From contig CAYTGU010000008.1 of assembly GCA_964437505.1 (NCBI GenBank), positions 1 through 64,000 of the forward strand: 64,000 nt of DNA, given 5' to 3'. The notes below the pieces were generated by a model that was not told the origin of the DNA, made no database searches, and worked only from the letters and a program-made list of their open reading frames with translations. Of the stretch, positions 25,837-35,011 are shown piece after piece (position 1 is the stretch's first letter; each line of letters opens with the position of its first letter). This DNA is from JAHJDO01 sp964437505. Its GTDB lineage: Bacteria; JAHJDO01. The translations under genes and the position numbers were made by a program.

Positions 25837-28800
25837 TTACGCATTAAAGATATTTACTGCCTCTGTTGAGACGCGACTAAACAAATAGATACCAGGCTCA
25901 TACAACATTCCATCTTCTGTATCTGGACTTTCTATTATGGCTTTTGCGAGTCTATCAGTATTAACAGTATGTAACAATTCTGTGACTATATTTCTGTACA
26001 ACTGTTTTCTCTTTTCATAAACCTTTGAAATAAGCCAAGTGAGAGTTTTGTAAAGTGAATCCTCTTTAATGTTATATTTTTTATATGCAAACTCAATTGC
26101 AGCTGCAATATTTTGTATTACAATTTTCGTGTCAGAATTTACACAATAAACTTCTGACAAAGACCGCAGAAATAATAATCCTGGATGATCTGGTGTTGAC
26201 TCAAGATACCTAGCAACTTGTCCTCGAATCTCTGCAGCATTTTTTGGAGACCTTATTCCACCAATTACTTCTCCTTGTTCTGTTTCGTATCCATCTACAA
26301 GTTTTTTTAAAACTTCAAATCCTGCATCTTCTTCCGATTTAATCAATTCCCCGATTTCTTCTGCATGCTTAGATTCCAAATGTCTCAAAATTCCTTCCCT
26401 AAGTAGCTTATCTGAATTTCCCTTCAAGCTGGTTCTTGCTATATTTAACATTTCCTCTAATGCTCTTCTTCGACCTTTTTCAATTGTTTCATAAATAAAT
26501 TCGATTAAAACTCTAACAGTTGACGTCACAAATTCGTTAAACTCTTCGTTAAAATGTATCCAAAGCTTATCTGTCTCAGTTTTGACTCTGCCCTTGTTAT
26601 ATCCAGCCACATATTTCGCATAGTTTTCTATAATCTGTTCTTTATCTGTCTCAACTAAACAAATAGAAAATTCCTTCGTAGAATAATTTATTGTATAATC
26701 TCTAATCACTCCTAATATCAAAAGTCTATGAATCGCTTTTTCTACAGAATTTTTATCTTTCTTGTCGTGTATATCTGTTGCTTTCGATATGCGTTTTTGC
26801 CTCTCATCAATCACAAAGTTCACATTTCTACTTTTTGATAAGACTCCTAACTTATCAATTACATCTTTCACGCTATCCATTTCACTTTGCACACCTTTGA
26901 ATGCTTTAGCATGAAAAAACATCGCCCTGGTTATATCATCGTCTGTGTCCCAATTTCTTTCATTCTTCATTATGTTAGCAATTTCTTCAGGTGAAGTTTT
27001 AGGATCTAGTAATTTCGTTGTTCTTTTTGGGAAATCATCCGCCAGTATTATTATACATTTGGCTTCACTTTTATCTCTACCTGCACGCCCTGCTTCTTGA
27101 TAAAAAGATTCTATAGAGCATGGGATACTAAAGTGAATTGTATATCTGATATTAGGCTTATCTATGCCCATGCCAAATGCCTTAGTTGCTACCATTAAAG
27201 GAAACTTATTATTTTTGAAATTACAAGCTGTTTGTTTTTTGTATTCATTCCAATCGAGAGACCCCCTCCATCTTTTAGGCTCCTTTCCAGCGTAAAACTT
27301 TATCAGCATACTTAAGTCTGCTGATATATTGTCTGCAACTTCGACAACTCCAAAAGTGCTACCAACAAACGGACAAAAAAGTAAGCCACATTTTGTTTGC
27401 TTTCCTTGCGACTGATAAAAAGATGAAAATGTAACACCAAATTTCCCAGGTAAAACCCTTTTCAAGATACCATTCAATATATCTCTTTTTTCTTCTGATT
27501 TGCATTTAAAAATCAAAAAATGCAACTCTGGGCGGTCAAAAGTTTTTGGTGTTATTATTGCATCAAAGTCGTTAATCTGTAACTCTCTTTGAACATCTCG
27601 CAACACTGAATGTGATGCTGTGCCAGTTAGTGCCAAAAGTGGAGGTATCCTCCCCTTAAACTGGCAGTAATCTCTACTAATTCTACCAATATTTAAATAA
27701 GAAGTCCTAAAATCATGTCCCCATTCAGAAACACAATGAGCCTCATCAATAGCAATTAATGAAATCGGGGAGCTAATCGTCAAAGCTTTTGTTGCACTTC
27801 TAAAATTTTTCATCTGAAAACGTTCTGGAGTAATATAACAAAATAGATACTGCCCCTGACCAAACAATTGAATTAACTGTGTCTTTAAGTTTGAATCTTT
27901 AATTTGGCTCGAAATACCTACAACCCTATCTATCCCCATTCTTTCAAGATTATCTATCTGGTCGTTTATTAATGAAATTATCGGGTCAATTACAATTGTA
28001 ACACCAGGTAAAATCATCGAAGCCAATTGAAAAGCTAATGATTTCCCAGAACCAGTTGGAAGTAAGACCACAGCATCCTTGCCTGTCAATGCTCTACAAA
28101 TTGTCTCAAACTGCCCTTCCAAGAACTTCTCTTTCCTGAAAATATATTGCAAAAAATATTCCAAGATAGATTCTTTTGGAGATACAATTTCGGCACAATT
28201 CGTTGGCCTATCGTGATGTGCTATCACTCCCGGAAATGATATATCTTGGATTATAAACTTTGGAATACTTGACACTAGATTCTCATCCAAAGAAATTACT
28301 ATGGAGTTATTTTTTGTAATATTTTCAGAAAAAAGACTTATGTGAAATTTTTTGAGACCAATTTTATAATTGTATAGGCTTGATATTTTATCAATTAACT
28401 CTAATAAGTCCTCAAAAGTCGCCTTAAGAATAAAACTTGCTTCTTCTTTATTAATTTTTATTGATTTAGCATCAAAATAAATAACTCCCTCTTTTCTAAT
28501 GTCTATAAATCCTGCCAAAATTGCTTCGATAATTGTTATCTGGACTTGATGAACAATCTTTATTGCATTTAAATACCTTTCTTCATTAGATATTTCAGTA
28601 AATTGTTTAACTTTATAATACTCTAACAAGTTGTATAACTTTTCTATATTTGGACCCACTTTGCTATGAACTTCTTTGTTTTTAATTCTAATTACCTCAA
28701 ATCCCGCATTTATTAACATATCATCCCTGCTCATATCACGAGACTTGTGTAAATCATGCTCCTCTTCATCAATTTCCACGACAATCTTTTTATCAGGTAA

Positions 28801-29748
28801 CGTAATAAGAAAATCCACACGCTGCTCTTTAATGGCTTCGTCTGCAATCTTAGTTGTTAGGAGACTTGAGAAGTGAACTTGCGGTATAACGAATTTCCTA
28901 AAATATGGTCCTAATAAGTCTGACAACACGCTTTCGTAAAACTTTTTCTCAGTGCCATGTCCATCAAATCGAATATTGGAATTTTCTGTAGTCGTTAACG
29001 GCCTCAAATAAGAAATTTCATCTATTTTCTTTACACTTTTTATTTTAAAATAATTTTTTAATTTATTTTCTATGAAGCGCGATAGTAATGTGATTCTTCC
29101 TCTTGTCAATATGTTATATACAAGTAAAAGTAGTTGTGTTGTGTTTTCGTCTACTAATTGGTTCATTCCAATAGGATAATCAAGCCTCCATTGATTCAAT
29201 GTATAGAAATTATCACGGCTAATATTAGCCATATTAATTTCTTCTAATAACTCGCTTGGAATAGCTAATGTTTCGTAGAAATACACCTGAGAGTTCTCGT
29301 ACTTCTCACGTGCTTGTAAAAAGACTGGCAATTTTACATCTTGTTCCATGAAAACTGGAGGATTATCTATGTCCCGAATCTCACTTTTGCCATCCATTTC
29401 AGTCAAATCAATTGTATTTTTGCATTTAGGATAATTTGTGCAGCCATAAAATTTCTTGCCTCTATTTTTCCCCTTTCTGGCAGTTCGCAAAATCATCTTT
29501 GCATTACATCTAGGACATCTAATTTCTTCAGTTTCATCAGAATTTACTTCACCAAACAAATCGCTAAACAACGGATTTGAGCTAATAAGATTCCATTCTT
29601 CTTCGTCTTCTATGGAGATATAGTCTCCAGCTAAAACTCTTTCTTCCTGAATCCATCTGCGTAAAGTTTCTGTATCGGCTGGACCATAAATAATCCCGTC
29701 TGCCTTCTTTACCATCCACATGATGTTCTCATTATTTTTCGTTGTCAT
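25837..29748 (-). CDS. GYF_2 / C4 zinc finger / PD-(D/E)XK nuclease / RecQ-type helicase fusion
   Basis: A 1303-residue multidomain protein. Residues 10-62 are a GYF_2 (DUF4339) domain (YGPADTETLRRWIQEERVLA). Residues 78-109 are a topoisomerase-type C4 zinc finger (CPRC, then CTNYPKC). A Vsr/DUF559/DUF2726-like nuclease lies near 265-360, with D312, E325 and D327 in RVDFLITLPDKKIVVEIDEE. An SF2 RecQ-type helicase spans about 540-950: LLPTGSGKS with K569, IDEAHCVSEWGHDF, GMGIDKPNIRYTIHF and YQEAGRAGRD. About 350 helical residues follow. It is probably the DNA-processing effector of the operon. The ATG at 29748 follows aaaaaggg and overlaps the previous gene by 17 nt. The family's usual RQC/HRDC ending is not evident. 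Confidence 0.9.
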   Translation of the reverse strand: MTTKNNENIMWMVKKADGIIYGPADTETLRRWIQEERVLAGDYISIEDEEEWNLISSNPLFSDLFGEVNSDETEEIRCPRCNAKMILRTARKGKNRGKKFYGCTNYPKCKNTIDLTEMDGKSEIRDIDNPPVFMEQDVKLPVFLQAREKYENSQVYFYETLAIPSELLEEINMANISRDNFYTLNQWRLDYPIGMNQLVDENTTQLLLLVYNILTRGRITLLSRFIENKLKNYFKIKSVKKIDEISYLRPLTTTENSNIRFDGHGTEKKFYESVLSDLLGPYFRKFVIPQVHFSSLLTTKIADEAIKEQRVDFLITLPDKKIVVEIDEEEHDLHKSRDMSRDDMLINAGFEVIRIKNKEVHSKVGPNIEKLYNLLEYYKVKQFTEISNEERYLNAIKIVHQVQITIIEAILAGFIDIRKEGVIYFDAKSIKINKEEASFILKATFEDLLELIDKISSLYNYKIGLKKFHISLFSENITKNNSIVISLDENLVSSIPKFIIQDISFPGVIAHHDRPTNCAEIVSPKESILEYFLQYIFRKEKFLEGQFETICRALTGKDAVVLLPTGSGKSLAFQLASMILPGVTIVIDPIISLINDQIDNLERMGIDRVVGISSQIKDSNLKTQLIQLFGQGQYLFCYITPERFQMKNFRSATKALTISSPISLIAIDEAHCVSEWGHDFRTSYLNIGRISRDYCQFKGRIPPLLALTGTASHSVLRDVQRELQINDFDAIITPKTFDRPELHFLIFKCKSEEKRDILNGILKRVLPGKFGVTFSSFYQSQGKQTKCGLLFCPFVGSTFGVVEVADNISADLSMLIKFYAGKEPKRWRGSLDWNEYKKQTACNFKNNKFPLMVATKAFGMGIDKPNIRYTIHFSIPCSIESFYQEAGRAGRDKSEAKCIIILADDFPKRTTKLLDPKTSPEEIANIMKNERNWDTDDDITRAMFFHAKAFKGVQSEMDSVKDVIDKLGVLSKSRNVNFVIDERQKRISKATDIHDKKDKNSVEKAIHRLLILGVIRDYTINYSTKEFSICLVETDKEQIIENYAKYVAGYNKGRVKTETDKLWIHFNEEFNEFVTSTVRVLIEFIYETIEKGRRRALEEMLNIARTSLKGNSDKLLREGILRHLESKHAEEIGELIKSEEDAGFEVLKKLVDGYETEQGEVIGGIRSPKNAAEIRGQVARYLESTPDHPGLLFLRSLSEVYCVNSDTKIVIQNIAAAIEFAYKKYNIKEDSLYKTLTWLISKVYEKRKQLYRNIVTELLHTVNTDRLAKAIIESPDTEDGMLYEPGIYLFSRVSTEAVNIFNA

Positions 29749-30136
29749 TATTTCCCTTTTTAGATTTCATTGTGAAGAAATAAATAGAAAAAATAATTGC
29801 AATTACAATATCAATTATAACCCAAATCTCTTTACCCAAATGTATAGGAAATATAGGATTGAAAATAAAGGCAACTATTCCCATTGTCCAGGCCCATGCA
29901 GTATTTTTACCTTTGTATGATATTACTGCTAAAAATGCTCCTGTTCCACAAATAACAAGACGGAGAAGATTATAATAGCCATAAGGGAATAATCCTTTTG
30001 GGATTGCCAAGAGAAGCATAATTATAGATGCTATCGGTAAGATTATTTTAAGTTTTTTCATATTCTGTATCAGTCGAGAAGACGTCCCTGGTAGTGTGAC
30101 CTTGAAAGAGTCTAATGCTTGATTGTTGCGGTCCAC
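29732..30136 (-). CDS. DUF6804-like four-helix membrane protein
   Basis: Up to 134 residues with about four transmembrane helices, matching my memory of DUF6804 in PYGYYNLLRLVICGTGAFLA, AWAWTMGIVAFIFNPIFPIHL and EIWVIIDIVIAIIFSIYFF. The role of that family is unknown. The N terminus is uncertain. A GTG at 30136 has an aaaagg site that is too close, and an ATG at 30061 (MKKLKIILP) has no clear site. The gene lies between the GYF_2 membrane protein and the GYF_2 helicase-nuclease and overlaps the latter, so it probably belongs to the same membrane complex. Confidence 0.7.
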   Translation of the reverse strand: MDRNNQALDSFKVTLPGTSSRLIQNMKKLKIILPIASIIMLLLAIPKGLFPYGYYNLLRLVICGTGAFLAVISYKGKNTAWAWTMGIVAFIFNPIFPIHLGKEIWVIIDIVIAIIFSIYFFTMKSKKGNNDNEK

Positions 30137-30141
30137 CCTTT

Positions 30142-30285
30142 TTACCGTATAGAATCGTACTCCCCTGTGATAATGAACGATTCTCCTTTTGATTTAGCAT
30201 CTTCAACCTCCTGTTTTGTTATTCCATGTTCTTTTAAAATTCTCTGTCCTGATTCACTTTCTGTATCTAATGTTTTTGTTTCGTT
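30142..30285 (-). pseudogene. In-frame continuation of the GYF_2/DUF4234 gene after a TGA
   Basis: Directly after the TGA at 30288-30286, the same frame stays open for 47 codons to a TAA at 30144-30142. It reads like ordinary protein (SESGQRILKEHGITKQEVED, then SKGESFIITGEYDSIR). No start codon with a ribosome site opens this frame independently. It therefore looks like the original C terminus of the upstream gene, cut off by a nonsense change or reached by read-through. Confidence 0.65.
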
Positions 30286-31053
30286 TCATTCTGTCGTGCC
30301 TAGAAAAACAAAACCCCAGAAAATAAGTCCAACAATAATACCGATGATATTCCAGACGGAAAACTGTCTATTAATCTTAGTCTTTTGACCAAGTTTTATT
30401 TGAAGTTCATTAATTGTTCCCTGTATAGGTAGAAGGAATAAAAAACTAAGCTTGGTAATTAACCACCAATAATTAGGAGCTTTGTATGAAACAATGGATA
30501 CTATATATCCAAAGGCAAGTAATCCTGCCCTGAATCGACATTTCACATTATTTTGATTCGCATATTCTTGAACCGTTTTGAATAGACGATAGCAGTAGAA
30601 AATTGAAAACCATGCTCGCCAAAACGGGCTAATGTCTATTTTTTCTTTTTCTTTTACAAATTGCCAATTTTTGTAAAACCAGTACAGTTCGTATATACCA
30701 AGTGTACATAAAGACATTACTACCAATTTCGTTTTTGAAGTAGGGAAAAAATATTTTGAAGAATTAGACGGTGTGGAAATTTTACTTGAGATATTACCAA
30801 ACAAATCACTGAATGAGTGAATTGATCTTGCCAAATTCCACTCTCGTTTCTCTTTTATCCAAACATAGTCATTCGCTAAAACTCTTTTTTCTTGAATCCA
30901 TCTGCGTAAAGTTTCTGTGTCTACGGGGCCATAAACACTACCATCTTGTATTTTTACCGTCCATTTCTCATTCTCATCATTCCCGTCATAAACAGGTTCA
31001 TAATTTTCTATTGGCGGTTCTTTGTCTAGAACCCCTATTGGCAACTTACTCAT
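30286..31053 (-). CDS. GYF_2 domain membrane protein with DUF4234-like region
   Basis: A 255-residue protein. A GYF_2 domain (about residues 30-90; YGPVDTETLRRWIQEKRVLA) is followed by a DUF4234-like membrane region with VVMSLCTLGIYELYWFYKNW, ISPFWRAWFSIFYCYRLF, and about four helices. The GYF_2 part is strikingly similar to that of the helicase-nuclease in the same operon. GYF_2 domains are thought to bind proline-rich or other peptide partners. The start at 31053 follows gagggacgaa. The frame continues for 47 plausible codons after the TGA, so the ancestral protein was probably about 303 residues. Confidence 0.8.
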   Translation of the reverse strand: MSKLPIGVLDKEPPIENYEPVYDGNDENEKWTVKIQDGSVYGPVDTETLRRWIQEKRVLANDYVWIKEKREWNLARSIHSFSDLFGNISSKISTPSNSSKYFFPTSKTKLVVMSLCTLGIYELYWFYKNWQFVKEKEKIDISPFWRAWFSIFYCYRLFKTVQEYANQNNVKCRFRAGLLAFGYIVSIVSYKAPNYWWLITKLSFLFLLPIQGTINELQIKLGQKTKINRQFSVWNIIGIIVGLIFWGFVFLGTTE

Positions 31054-31083
31054 TTCGTCCCTCAAGTGTCTCTCGCTTTCGAT

Positions 31084-31443
31084 TTAGTCTTTGTAAGAGA
31101 TGTCATCTTCTAATGAAGTTTTTTTGCCTTCGGCGATATCTTTAATTGAGACATTAAGCTTGGTATCTCCTAAGCTTATAACATCTCCATTTTTTAATTT
31201 AGTTTTTCCGTCAGTGCGGGTATTATTTACAAACGTTCCATTTGTGCTGTCTAGATCTTCAATAAAGCAAACATTCCCTTCCCAATACAAAAGAGCGTGC
31301 CTTCTTGAGCAAAAATCATCATAGCCTATACGAATATTAGCTTCTTCACTTCGTCCTATTAAAATCTTAGAATCTGATTTTACAAAATATTTATGCCCTT
31401 TTAGGGGGCCTGAGACAACAAGTACAACGACAAGTTTTGTCAC
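31084..31443 (-). CDS. FHA domain protein
   Basis: A 119-residue protein that is essentially a single forkhead-associated domain, which binds phosphothreonine. The conserved residues are all there: ILIGRSEEANIRI, then CSRRHALLYW, then DLDSTNGTFVNN. The start is most likely the GTG at 31443, which overlaps the kinase stop codon as GTGA with aaaaaggg about 8 nt upstream. An in-frame ATG at 31464 is possible. Coupling to a Ser/Thr kinase gene strongly suggests that it reads phosphorylation made by that kinase. It has no fused effector domain, so it probably works as an adaptor. Confidence 0.9.
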   Translation of the reverse strand: MTKLVVVLVVSGPLKGHKYFVKSDSKILIGRSEEANIRIGYDDFCSRRHALLYWEGNVCFIEDLDSTNGTFVNNTRTDGKTKLKNGDVISLGDTKLNVSIKDIAEGKKTSLEDDISYKD

Positions 31444-32504
31444 ATTATTATCCCTTTTTTCCAATTATTTAATGTTTCTGTGTATTTTCCCATTAAATAG
31501 TGTTGCCGTTCCTTTGGTTGTTGAGCTATTGAATTTTCCAACAATGCAATTGCTTCCCTTAGCTTTGAATATTGTTTTCCCATTTGAATGGCTTTTTGTA
31601 TATTTTTATCAGGTGTTTTAAATTTTTTGACCTGATATTGGTCTATTGCATTATAAAATTCTGCAGCAGTTGGATAGCGCTTTTTCATATCAGTGGCTAA
31701 GGCTTTCAAAATAATTTCATCAATCTTATCATCTAAATCTGAATTGAATTTAGAAGGTGGCTCTGGACTTCTATTTCTAGAAGCTTTTATGGCAATTTTT
31801 ATTTCATTCTTTTTAGTCGCTTGACAACCACTCGGCATTTTATAGGGAGACACACCCGTTAACATAATATAGAATATAATTCCTGACGAAAAAACATCAC
31901 TTGCTGGTGTTTCATAGTCCCAAAAACCTTCTGGTGGTAAATAAGCTAAAGTTCCGGCTGCTTCTGTAATTCTAGTAATCGGATCAACATGTTTTGCTAG
32001 GCCAAAATCTAATACCCTTGCAACAATATTATCTTCTTCTACAGCCAACATAATGTTCTGTGGCTTAACATCTCTATGAACTAACGGAGGAGTTGAAGAA
32101 TGCAATTTTGCTAATCCAGAACATATATCCTTCTGAATTTTTACAGCTAATTCCAGAGGCAATCTTATCTCTGAGGCAATATAATCTGCAAGAGTGCCAC
32201 CTTTAACATATTCCATTGCAATATAGCAAAAGCGGTTGTTGCTATACTTAAAAGTGTTGGCTTCGTATACCCTTACGACGTTTTTGTGAGTTATTTTCGA
32301 TAAAATATAGGCCTCATTAAATAACTCAGGCTCTTGTTCTTTCGATATGCTTCCCTGATGAAATATCTTAAGAGCTTGTATTCCTAAATACTTATGGCGG
32401 ACTTTATATACGCCTCCAAAAGTCCCCTCGCCAAGGAAACAATCGATGGTATAAGTATCACGTATTTTAGTATGTTTAGGAAGTAGAATTTTCTTTATCG
32501 TCAT
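31440..32504 (-). CDS. Hanks-type Ser/Thr protein kinase
   Basis: A 354-residue kinase with a complete catalytic core: glycine loop GEGTFGGVYKV near residues 21-31, Lys in QALKIFH, LVHRDVKPQNIML near 142, VLDFGLAKH near 168, the activation-segment LPPEGFWDYETPASDVFSSG, and the HC arginine region KRYPTAAEFYNAI. The remaining 60 residues are helical, TPR-like, with no transmembrane segment, unlike PknB-type sensors. It overlaps the Hsp70 gene by 4 nt and the FHA gene by 4 nt. I infer that it phosphorylates one of the operon's own products; candidates are the Hsp70 extension or the GYF_2 proteins. Confidence 0.95.
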   Translation of the reverse strand: MTIKKILLPKHTKIRDTYTIDCFLGEGTFGGVYKVRHKYLGIQALKIFHQGSISKEQEPELFNEAYILSKITHKNVVRVYEANTFKYSNNRFCYIAMEYVKGGTLADYIASEIRLPLELAVKIQKDICSGLAKLHSSTPPLVHRDVKPQNIMLAVEEDNIVARVLDFGLAKHVDPITRITEAAGTLAYLPPEGFWDYETPASDVFSSGIIFYIMLTGVSPYKMPSGCQATKKNEIKIAIKASRNRSPEPPSKFNSDLDDKIDEIILKALATDMKKRYPTAAEFYNAIDQYQVKKFKTPDKNIQKAIQMGKQYSKLREAIALLENSIAQQPKERQHYLMGKYTETLNNWKKGIIM

Positions 32505-35011
32505 ATTTTTCTTATTCCTGCGTCACTCGCCTTTTTCTTACTTCTTTCTTCATCTTCTGGTGGCATCAGACTCCACAGTTCCAACACAATGCTTTGCAAC
32601 GAATCTAATATATCTTGACGTTGCAAGGCTATGCTTCCTTCTTCTATTAATTCTTCGGCTCTTGCTTGATTAGTGAAACTGCTAGGCTCTCTTTTTATTT
32701 CTTGAAAAGCAGCTATCCAGAAACCTGGCTGCCTAGATAAAACAGCCCACCTAATTTGAATTATTTCTTCTTTAATTTTATTAAGACGATTTATGTCCTT
32801 GCTTTCAATTGCCTTTTCAGCTTCTTTTTTCAGGCTAGCTAGTTGATCTTCATCGTCATTATTTCCATAAGAACTAATATTTTCTTCACAGCACGCAGTA
32901 ATTCCCTTGTATTCGTTTAAAGTCACAGGCCATTTTGTTAGATGTTCTATTGAGTCTAACTTCTGCTTCATTTCTTTTAAACGACTGTTTGCTTTCCCGA
33001 TAGCATCAGGATCCCCACCTTTAGCAGCATCAATATCTGTTTTAATCTCCTTTATGCCATCAGAAATAAACGCTTGAGATAATTCCCTCTCTACTGTTTT
33101 GTCATTTGATTGCCTGACCTCTTGTTTTAATTTTGTAAGCCGTCTTTCTTCACTGCTTAAATCAGCTTCAATATGATCTGGTTCAATTTGGGGGGCAATT
33201 CTCTGAGTAATTATGTCACTAATTTTTTTATCTAATAAAGGTATAAAAGCTTCTGCAGAAACAACCCTAGATTGATCCACTTCAATAATTATCTCAACTT
33301 CACTATTCTCAGGCAGAGTCCTTTCCACGTCTGTTCCTTTAATAAGCATTGTTCCTACATGCCTATTCCTATCGGCAGTTTCACTTTCTCCTTCCCAAAC
33401 ATGTATATTCAATCCTTCTTCATCTTTGCCCGGATGAACCGTTTTTGTCGTGTGATATGTGAATGATTTACTTCTATGAGGCAATGCCGTCCCTTTTTCT
33501 ATATGTTTACTAAATGCACCGTCTTCCAATTCAACTCCAATTGATCTTATTAACGGCGGTTGAGCTACAGATATCCCTTGGTTGATCATAAAAGAATCTG
33601 GATCAACGGGTATTTTGTTCCCTGCGATGTCCATTAGGGAAAGGATAAAACCATTAGCCTTGCCTTCAAGAAGATTAACGTTTGTAACAAAAGTATTATC
33701 TTTAACCTCAAGCAAACCGCTTTCCCAGTCACCGCTAGTTCTACTAATCTGTACTTTTACATTATCTGGGATGCTCTTGCTATTTTCAGCAGGATAAAAT
33801 TTACCACCAACCATAAGGACAGTTTCTGTCGTCATAGGTGAGTAAGCTAATTTTACGAATACCTTAGAATAATCTCGCTTAACTATTATTCCTTCCGGAA
33901 CTAATTGAGAAGCCGCAAAAATTGCTGCACCCTGAGCAACTACCGTGATAGGATCAATTTTATACTCAATTGGTATCTTAAAAGCGTCTTTTAATCTGCT
34001 TCGTATATATGGGATTTGAGTAGGCCCTCCGACAAGAATCAATTGACTTATATCAGAAGAAGATAGTCCTTGTTTTTTCAAAACTTGACTGAAAAAATCG
34101 ATGGTTCGGTCAATATATGATTCTATTAAAGGAATAAACTGATTTCTTGTTATAGGAATATTGATATGTATTTCTTTTCCATCTCTATCTCTAAGATGTG
34201 CTAAATCTAATATGATTTCAGATTGCTCCATTTGTGAAAGCTCTATCTTCGTCTCCTCAGCTCTTGCTTTTAAGACAGCATTTAACGGTTTGTATTCCTT
34301 CTCTTTCCTTCCTAAATTAGGCAAATTATATTCTTTTGACAATATCGGATAAACAAAGTTTTCAACGATTTTCCAATCAAAATCTTTGCCTCCTAAATAG
34401 TTATCTCCACAATGATCAACAACGCTTAGGCTCCCTTCTTTTGCAGACATAATAGCAACATCAAAAGTGCCTCCGCCTAAATCATAAACAATCCAATATC
34501 CTTTAGGCATCTTTTCAAGAAATCCGTATGCTATTGAAGCCGCAATGGGCTCTTGAAGCAAAGGTGCAAACTTAATCCCTGCAATTTTAGCGGCTCTTTG
34601 CGTAGCTTCACATTGAACTGTTTCAAAATTGCATGGCACCGTAATAACCGCACAACTCATTTCATCTTCTTCAGGAAAATACTTTCTAGCAGTTATCTTT
34701 AAGTCTTTTAAGACTTCTGCTGAAAGATCTTCAGGGCCCATCTTTTTATTGCTTAGAATGAATTCTTTAACTTGTTGAGTTCCCATCCATCTTTTAAACT
34801 CTCCAACTGTATTATCCGGATCATCAACAAGTCTTCCATACGCTTTCCTTCCAACTCTAATTGTTCCCTTCTCATCGATGCGTACAACTGAAGGAGTAGA
34901 CTCTACTTGCGCGAAATTCTTAAAAACAAAAAGCTTCCTTTTATCCATACATGCGACCTCTGAATTTGTCGTACCTAAATCAATACCAAAATCTATTGTT
35001 CTTCTACCCAT
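32501..35011 (-). CDS. Hsp70 (DnaK-like) chaperone with extended C terminus
   Basis: An 836-residue Hsp70 family ATPase. The ATPase domain has FGIDLGTTNSEVACMD, VYDLGGGTFDVAIMS and ILVGGPTQIPYIRSRL. A substrate-binding beta region follows (about 400-580, with VEIIIEVD near its end). The last 240 residues are helical and much longer than a normal DnaK lid, and there is no EEVD-like tail. It is therefore a specialised paralogue rather than the housekeeping DnaK. The start at 35011 follows aaggagttaaac; the GrpE-like gene overlaps it by 8 nt and the kinase gene by 4 nt. Client recognition linked to kinase signalling is the proposed role. Confidence 0.92.
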   Translation of the reverse strand: MGRRTIDFGIDLGTTNSEVACMDKRKLFVFKNFAQVESTPSVVRIDEKGTIRVGRKAYGRLVDDPDNTVGEFKRWMGTQQVKEFILSNKKMGPEDLSAEVLKDLKITARKYFPEEDEMSCAVITVPCNFETVQCEATQRAAKIAGIKFAPLLQEPIAASIAYGFLEKMPKGYWIVYDLGGGTFDVAIMSAKEGSLSVVDHCGDNYLGGKDFDWKIVENFVYPILSKEYNLPNLGRKEKEYKPLNAVLKARAEETKIELSQMEQSEIILDLAHLRDRDGKEIHINIPITRNQFIPLIESYIDRTIDFFSQVLKKQGLSSSDISQLILVGGPTQIPYIRSRLKDAFKIPIEYKIDPITVVAQGAAIFAASQLVPEGIIVKRDYSKVFVKLAYSPMTTETVLMVGGKFYPAENSKSIPDNVKVQISRTSGDWESGLLEVKDNTFVTNVNLLEGKANGFILSLMDIAGNKIPVDPDSFMINQGISVAQPPLIRSIGVELEDGAFSKHIEKGTALPHRSKSFTYHTTKTVHPGKDEEGLNIHVWEGESETADRNRHVGTMLIKGTDVERTLPENSEVEIIIEVDQSRVVSAEAFIPLLDKKISDIITQRIAPQIEPDHIEADLSSEERRLTKLKQEVRQSNDKTVERELSQAFISDGIKEIKTDIDAAKGGDPDAIGKANSRLKEMKQKLDSIEHLTKWPVTLNEYKGITACCEENISSYGNNDDEDQLASLKKEAEKAIESKDINRLNKIKEEIIQIRWAVLSRQPGFWIAAFQEIKREPSSFTNQARAEELIEEGSIALQRQDILDSLQSIVLELWSLMPPEDEERSKKKASDAGIRKI

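Noticed and set aside
25837..29748. Housekeeping RecQ
   Set aside because: The GYF_2, zinc-finger and nuclease parts, the length of 1303 residues and the location in a mobile operon do not fit chromosomal RecQ.
30203..30285. Separate small gene starting at an ATG after aggaggttgaag near 30203
   Set aside because: The frame opened by that ATG has poor protein character, whereas the frame continuing from the upstream gene reads as protein; the site may be fortuitous.
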